Shown here one piece after another: positions 4,591-10,389 of a stretch of DNA of 10,389 bases. Position numbers and translations under genes: made by a program. The stretch lies in the NCBI GenBank assembly GCA_002414205.1, contig DHYQ01000092.1, forward strand, positions 3,297 to 13,685. The letters run 5' to 3'. This DNA comes from Gallionellaceae bacterium UBA5126. Lineage in GTDB: Bacteria > Pseudomonadota > Gammaproteobacteria > Burkholderiales > Gallionellaceae. The notes under the pieces were generated by a model that was not told where the DNA came from, did not search any database, and saw only the letters and a list, made by a program, of their open reading frames with translations. Position 1 is the stretch's first letter. The number at the start of each line of letters is the position of its first letter.

Positions 4591-7392
4591 ATGCCGTACT
4601 GGAATAAATTGAACGCCCTGCTAAAGGGCAAGCAAAAATGGCGCACTTTCGCAGTCATCCTGCTGTTGATTGCGTTTGTTGGCACCATTCTGTCCTTGCT
4701 GACCCGGCTGACATTTTTGCATGATGACCCGGAGACGCGACCTCGGCTGGCGGTGGTGGCTGCGCTGCATACGCCTGCTGGCGAGTCCATGTTGCAGGGG
4801 GCGAGCCTGTACGTGGAGCATCTCAACCAGCAAGGTGGCTGGCATGGCCGACAACTGGAGTTGCTGCCGCTGGACGAGCACGCGGATACGGTGGGCAAGG
4901 TGCTGGCGGATCGGCGCGTGGTTGGGGTGATGGGCTATCAGGATGCGGCACTGCTGGCGGCGGCTGCCCCCCGTTTGGCGGCGGCGAAACTGCCGCTGGT
5001 GAGTACCTTGGCACAATCCGGCGTGGTGTCGTTTGGTTTGGATGCGCAGGAAGAAGCGCGCTTTGCCGCCAACTATGCCCGCAACATTCAGCAGCAGCGC
5101 ATGATGTACGTCATCCGCGAAAATGATCCGAGCTTTGATGCGCTGGTCAATCCGCTGCTGGAGGTTTATCAGCGTTTTGATACCCCGGTGCAGAAAGTCT
5201 GGACGTTACCCGGCGGCATTGTGGATGAGGCGCAGGTGCAAAAATTGCTGGCCGAATTACGCGACATCGATGTGGGCGCGATTTATATCGCCACCCAGCC
5301 GGAGCTGGCGGCCCGTCTGGTGCAAGGCATCCGCGCCAGCGGTAACTTGCTGGAAATCTATGGCCCGTCGCAACTGACCTCGCAATCCTTCAAGCTGGCG
5401 CTGCGCAAGCTGTCTGGCGCGGATGCCCGCTTGCAAAGCCACGGCATTATTGCCGCCACGCCCGTGCTGTTTGATACGGCCAATGATGATGCGCAACGTT
5501 TCCAGATCCGTTTTCAGCAAAAGTTCGGTTATTCACCCGACTGGTTGGCAGTGTATGCCTATGAAGCCGCCAATCTGGCGCTGACGCCGCCAGCCGATGG
5601 CAGTGAAATCAAGGGCATCGTTGGGCGATTGAATTTTGTTGCCGGACGGGCAACCTTGCCGATACAGATGGGGCAATACAATGGCGATGACCTGATTTCA
5701 GCGCCGATACAAATGTCGCCCTTGGCCAAGGGGGCCAGCTTCAATTACATCGACGCGCTGCGCCAAGGGCGGGTGTTGTACGTCAATGACCGCTTCATGT
5801 ACAAAACCAATGTGGTGTATGTCGGCGTGACGGTAAACGAAATCAGCGAGGTCAACCGCCAGAAGGAAACTGCGCTGCTGGATTTGTCGGTGTGGTTCCG
5901 CTATCGCGGCAAGTTTGACCCGCAGGATGTGCAAATCCTGAATGCAGTGACGCCGGTGAAATTTGGCGCGCCGGAAGAGGTGCGAGACAGTGCCGATGTG
6001 CAATATCGTCGTTACCGCCTCAAGCAGACCTTCCAGATGAACTTTACCCAGGATGCGCGCGCCTATAACCAGCATATCGCCGGCCTGACGTTCCGTCACC
6101 GCGAGTTAAATCGCAACAACCTGCGCTATGTCGCAGACGTGCTGGGCATGCCATCCGGCAACGCCTTCGTGACGGATTTGCACAAGCGCCGCGTCATCAA
6201 GGCGGGCACGGATTGGCAGGTTGATAACGCTTGGTTCTCGCAGGATGTGCTGTTGGAGCGTGGCGACGGTGCGCCGCAATATGTCGGCATGACCGGCGAG
6301 CAGCCGCTGTATTCCACCGTCACGCTGGGGGTGTTGCTGAAGCCGGAGGCTTTCGCGGCACGTGATGTGGTCGATGCGGAATACTTTATTTATATCGCCA
6401 TTTTTGGTTTGCTGGGCAGTTTGTCCGCGTTGTTGATGGATGCGCGCAAGCTGGGACGTTACTGGGGGCTGCAATCCTGGCTGTTGCGGGTGATTTTCTG
6501 GCCCATGCTGTTGCTGGCCATCGGTAATCTGCTGATTGATTATGCTTTTATGCACTGGATTCCCAGTACCACGCGCACGATTGTCACGGTGTATGAAAGT
6601 GCCTGGTGGTTGCTGGGCGCCCGATTGCTGGACATGTCGATCCGGCGTTTCCTCTGGGTGCCGCTGGAAGAAAATGCCAAGCGCAAGGTGCCCAACGTGA
6701 TGAAGGTCATCGTGACGATTTTGATCTTCTCGCTGGCTTTCGCCGGGATTACGGCCGTGGTGCTGAACCAGCCGCTGACCAGTTTGCTGGCCACTTCCGG
6801 TGTGTTGGCCATGGTGGTGGGGTTCGCCATTCAGTCGAATATCGCCAACGTGTTTTCCGGCATCATTCTGAACATCGAACGCCCGTTCAAGGTCGGGGAC
6901 ATCATTAAGATCAACAATGTCATCGGCGAAGTGAAAGACATTACCTGGCGTACCATTCGGCTGGAGTCCTTCGATGGCCCGATGGTGATACTGGCCAATT
7001 CCAAGGTGTCTGAGGCCCAGGTGGAAAACATGAGCCAATTACCGTTTGGTATCGGCAGCGATGTGAATGTCTATACGCCACCGGAGGTGGATGTGCCTGT
7101 GGTGCAGCGTTTGTTGCAGCAAATTCTGGATGAGCATCCAGCCATTTTGCTCAAGGAGGATCCGATTTATAAGCCGTCGGCACGTTATCGTGGCGTGGTG
7201 AATGTGGGCGGGGCATGGGTATCGTGTTTTGCCTTGCGCTATCGGATTGCGGTGGTGTTCAAACGTTCCAAGATACAAGGTGAGGTTTGGCAAGCCGTGC
7301 GGAAAAGTTTCCTGCAACATGGCATTTCGCTGCAACCTGCCGGCAATGCCAGTGAGGTGGGCGAAGGGGTGGCTGATCCGGCGTTGCCGTGA
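4591..7392 (+). CDS. Chimeric channel: periplasmic-binding domain, pLGIC-ectodomain-like domain and MscS-type pore
   Basis: This 933-residue protein is predicted to sit in the inner membrane with both ends in the cytoplasm. Domains in order: TM1 (about 20-42); a type I periplasmic binding domain of the LivJ/Peripla_BP_6 kind (52-375), ending with VGRLNFV...IQMGQYNGDDLISAPIQ; a beta-rich domain (395-590) resembling pentameric ligand-gated channel ectodomains (VNRQKETALLDLSVWFRYRG, KFDPQD, then FRHRELNRNNLRYVADV); TMs near 596-616, 631-655, 661-681 and 703-725; and the MscS pore helix and beta domain (729-815, including GFAIQSNIANVFSG, ERPFKVGD and a LANSKV block) with an alpha/beta C-terminal domain (823-915). 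MscS proteins are ion channels opened by membrane tension. Here the large periplasmic part suggests ligand control. The ATG at 4591 follows GAGGA with 6-nt spacing. It is the last gene of the cluster. The MscS and binding-protein assignments are firm; the middle domain is a motif-level inference. Confidence 0.88.
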   Translation: MPYWNKLNALLKGKQKWRTFAVILLLIAFVGTILSLLTRLTFLHDDPETRPRLAVVAALHTPAGESMLQGASLYVEHLNQQGGWHGRQLELLPLDEHADTVGKVLADRRVVGVMGYQDAALLAAAAPRLAAAKLPLVSTLAQSGVVSFGLDAQEEARFAANYARNIQQQRMMYVIRENDPSFDALVNPLLEVYQRFDTPVQKVWTLPGGIVDEAQVQKLLAELRDIDVGAIYIATQPELAARLVQGIRASGNLLEIYGPSQLTSQSFKLALRKLSGADARLQSHGIIAATPVLFDTANDDAQRFQIRFQQKFGYSPDWLAVYAYEAANLALTPPADGSEIKGIVGRLNFVAGRATLPIQMGQYNGDDLISAPIQMSPLAKGASFNYIDALRQGRVLYVNDRFMYKTNVVYVGVTVNEISEVNRQKETALLDLSVWFRYRGKFDPQDVQILNAVTPVKFGAPEEVRDSADVQYRRYRLKQTFQMNFTQDARAYNQHIAGLTFRHRELNRNNLRYVADVLGMPSGNAFVTDLHKRRVIKAGTDWQVDNAWFSQDVLLERGDGAPQYVGMTGEQPLYSTVTLGVLLKPEAFAARDVVDAEYFIYIAIFGLLGSLSALLMDARKLGRYWGLQSWLLRVIFWPMLLLAIGNLLIDYAFMHWIPSTTRTIVTVYESAWWLLGARLLDMSIRRFLWVPLEENAKRKVPNVMKVIVTILIFSLAFAGITAVVLNQPLTSLLATSGVLAMVVGFAIQSNIANVFSGIILNIERPFKVGDIIKINNVIGEVKDITWRTIRLESFDGPMVILANSKVSEAQVENMSQLPFGIGSDVNVYTPPEVDVPVVQRLLQQILDEHPAILLKEDPIYKPSARYRGVVNVGGAWVSCFALRYRIAVVFKRSKIQGEVWQAVRKSFLQHGISLQPAGNASEVGEGVADPALP

Positions 7393-7404
7393 CCTTTGGG
7401 GAAT

Positions 7405-7420
7405 TGCGGCGTCAGCCGCA
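7405..7420. other. Small hairpin upstream of the bidirectional terminator
   Basis: TGCGGC (7405-7410), a GTCA loop and GCCGCA (7415-7420) form a perfect 6-bp stem without a T tract. It lies between the channel stop and the main terminator stem and may stabilise the transcript end. It could also be incidental. Confidence 0.4.
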
Positions 7421-7424
7421 GACG

Positions 7425-7455
7425 GCAAAAAGGGCGGCTAAGCCGCCCTTTTTGC
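7425..7455. terminator. Bidirectional intrinsic terminator between convergent channel and prk genes
   Basis: A perfect 14-bp inverted repeat (7425-7438 with 7442-7455) has a TAA loop. A5 on the left flank and T5 on the right flank a GGGCGGC/GCCGCCC core, so each strand ends in a T tract after a G+C stem. It lies 32 bp after the channel gene stop and 13 bp beyond the prk stop, which suits termination of both transcripts. Confidence 0.93.
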
Positions 7456-7468
7456 ATAGCAGGGAAAA

Positions 7469-8362
7469 TTAGTCCTGATTTTTTCTGGCAATCATGTCGT
7501 GCATGATCGGGGCCAAAATCACTTCCATGGCATGGCTCATCTTGCCACCTGGCACCACCAAGGTGTTGGCGCGGGACATGAAGGAGTTCGGGATCATGCT
7601 CAGCATGTAAGGGAAATCCACGCCCTTGGGATTGCGGAAACGCACCACCACGAAACTTTCATCGGGTGTCGGAATGTCACGGGCGATGAAGGGGTTGGAG
7701 GTGTCCACAGTGGCCACGCGTTGGAAGTTGATGTCCGTGCGGGAGAATTGTGGGGTGATGAAGTTGATGTAGTCGGGCAGGCGACGCAGGATGGTGTCCA
7801 CGGTCGCTTCGGCGGAATAGCCGCGCTCGGCTTGGTCACGGTGAATCTTTTGGATCCATTCCAGATTCACGACCGGTACCACGCCAATGCCCAGATCGAC
7901 ATAACGGCTGGCGTCGATGTCGCCATCACGCACCAAGCCATGCAGACCTTCGTAGAACAACAGGTCGGAGCCTTCTTCCACGCTTTCCCAGGGGGTAAAC
8001 ACGCCGGGCTTCAGGTCGGTCAGGCCGAAATGCTTGTTGTGCTGAACGGCTTCGGCATCGCTGTGCACGTAGTAGCGACGTTGGCACATGCCAGTGTCGC
8101 CATACTGTTGGAACATTTGTTCGATTTTGTCGAAGTGGTTGGCTTCCGGGCCGAAATGGCTGAAGTGGTTGTTGCCATTTTTGGCGGCTTCGGCGGAGGC
8201 GGTGCGGAACGCCATGCGATCCAGGCTGTGCAGGCTGTCGCCTTCAATCACGGCGGCCTTGATTTTTTCGCGGCGGAAGATGTTTTCAAAAGCACGTTTG
8301 ACGGTGGTGGTACCGGCACCGGAAGAACCGGTAACTGCGATAACAGGATGCTTGCGCGACAT
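7469..8362 (-). CDS. prk: Phosphoribulokinase (class I, CbbP/PrkB family)
   Basis: Phosphoribulokinase phosphorylates ribulose 5-phosphate with ATP to ribulose 1,5-bisphosphate, the RuBisCO substrate, in the cytoplasm. The 297-residue protein is full length for the proteobacterial class. It has the P-loop GSSGAGTTT (12-20) and counterparts of the Rhodobacter sphaeroides catalytic set: Asp42, His45, Arg49, His100, Glu138 (in LLFYEGLHG), Lys172, Arg175, Asp176 and Arg180. The later residues are offset by 7 because of a short insertion around 108-116. QFSRTDINFQR, VDTSNPFIAR, ESFVVVRFRNPKG and VVPGGKM are family blocks. The start at 8362 follows a GGGGGA Shine-Dalgarno. The gene is alone on its strand, convergent with the channel gene and divergent from leuS. 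RuBisCO or other Calvin-cycle genes are absent from the window, so it may serve a Calvin cycle encoded elsewhere or a PrkB-like role; the sequence shares blocks with both CbbP and E. coli PrkB. Confidence 0.96.
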   Translation of the reverse strand: MSRKHPVIAVTGSSGAGTTTVKRAFENIFRREKIKAAVIEGDSLHSLDRMAFRTASAEAAKNGNNHFSHFGPEANHFDKIEQMFQQYGDTGMCQRRYYVHSDAEAVQHNKHFGLTDLKPGVFTPWESVEEGSDLLFYEGLHGLVRDGDIDASRYVDLGIGVVPVVNLEWIQKIHRDQAERGYSAEATVDTILRRLPDYINFITPQFSRTDINFQRVATVDTSNPFIARDIPTPDESFVVVRFRNPKGVDFPYMLSMIPNSFMSRANTLVVPGGKMSHAMEVILAPIMHDMIARKNQD

Positions 8363-8370
8363 ATTTAGAT

Positions 8371-8378
8371 TCCCCCTT
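8371..8378 (-). promoter_or_regulatory. Strong Shine-Dalgarno (AAGGGGGA) of prk
   Basis: On the minus strand AAGGGGGA lies 8 nt before the prk ATG (8362-8360). It is the strongest ribosome-binding site near this gene and confirms the start. Confidence 0.75.
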
Positions 8379-8444
8379 GGTATAGATAAAGAATTTGAAT
8401 AGTGTGGATAAAAATTTTCGAGCGGGCGATTTTAGCAGAATATA

Positions 8445-8475
8445 CGTGCAACGCACGCTTCCGCCGGAAGTTCCG
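8445..8475. promoter_or_regulatory. Overlapping inverted repeats, candidate operator for prk
   Basis: CGTGC-AAC-GCACG (8445-8457) is a perfect 5-bp inverted repeat. It is followed directly by CTTCCG-C-CGGAAG (8458-8470), which overlaps CGGAA-G-TTCCG (8465-8475). The result is three TTCCG-type half-sites in alternating orientation with 6-bp periodicity. The block lies 83-113 bp upstream of the prk ATG, just upstream of the -10-like TAAAAT, where an activator such as a LysR-type protein (CbbR regulates many prk genes) could bind. Binding is inferred only. Confidence 0.4.
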
Positions 8476-8630
8476 ATGGCCACGGGCGAAGCATAACATG
8501 CCGGGACGGATGTCGTTGCTTCGTTTTGACGCGGGGTCGAGTGATATGCAGGTAATTGAAAAAATGACATTTTATTGATGAAAGCCAAATTTTGCCGGTG
8601 CTGATTCTATCTGTTGGGAGGGGATGTCGC

Positions 8631-10389
<1,759 letters not shown>

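Noticed and set aside
6106..7038. Minus-strand open frame (310 codons) opposite the MscS part
   Set aside because: It is antisense to the highly conserved MscS pore, His/Gln-rich, and has no motif.
7419..7426. CAGACGGC, resembling the reverse complement of the Neisseria DNA uptake sequence
   Set aside because: Only 8 of 10 bases match and I noticed no second copy in 10 kb, so it does not support a Neisseriaceae assignment.
7499..8368. Plus-strand open frame (289 codons) antisense to prk
   Set aside because: It mirrors almost the whole phosphoribulokinase gene and encodes no recognisable domain; the minus-strand frame has all catalytic residues and a strong ribosome-binding site.
8286..8588. 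Minus-strand 100-codon frame across the prk start and intergenic region
   Set aside because: It overlaps prk in another frame, has no ribosome-binding site, and its sequence looks random.

Overview
The window looks like chromosomal DNA of a Gram-negative proteobacterium, most likely a betaproteobacterium. The protein families point that way (FabI, class I phosphoribulokinase, an outer-membrane TpsB transporter, bacterial LeuRS), as do the moderately high GC and the frequent TTG/CTG leucine codons. A phosphoribulokinase close to Calvin-cycle CbbP suggests possible chemolithoautotrophy, but no RuBisCO or other Calvin-cycle gene is in view, so lifestyle and taxon are inferences.

Layout. (1) 1-447: 3' part of fabI (enoyl-ACP reductase), ended by a strong intrinsic terminator at 472-509. 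(2) 627-1094: a small stand-alone CZB (chemoreceptor zinc-binding) protein with all four predicted zinc ligands, ended by a terminator at 1111-1140. (3) 1212-7392: a tight three-gene same-strand cluster (gaps of 8 and 20 bp). It encodes a TpsB/FhaC-type outer-membrane transporter, a secreted protein with degenerate helical repeats and a C-terminal cadherin/He_PIG-like module, and a 933-residue chimeric membrane protein. (4) 7425-7455: a long hairpin serving as a bidirectional terminator between convergent genes. (5) 7469-8362 (minus): phosphoribulokinase. (6) 8363-8668: a 306-bp divergent intergenic region with overlapping inverted repeats and a perfect TATAAT. (7) 8669-10389: leuS, running off the right end.

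The most interesting part is the cluster at 1212-7392. Its last gene joins a LivJ-type periplasmic binding domain, a middle domain resembling the extracellular domain of pentameric ligand-gated channels (Cys-loop/pro-loop family), and a complete MscS-type pore. This architecture predicts a ligand-gated MscS-family channel in the inner membrane. It sits in an apparent operon with an outer-membrane two-partner-secretion pore and an exported repeat protein, which could link envelope sensing, ion flux and surface export. No TpsA exoprotein with an N-terminal TPS domain is in the window. The flanking genes (fabI, prk, leuS) are ordinary housekeeping or metabolic genes, and no mobile-element, CRISPR, tRNA or rRNA sequence was recognised.
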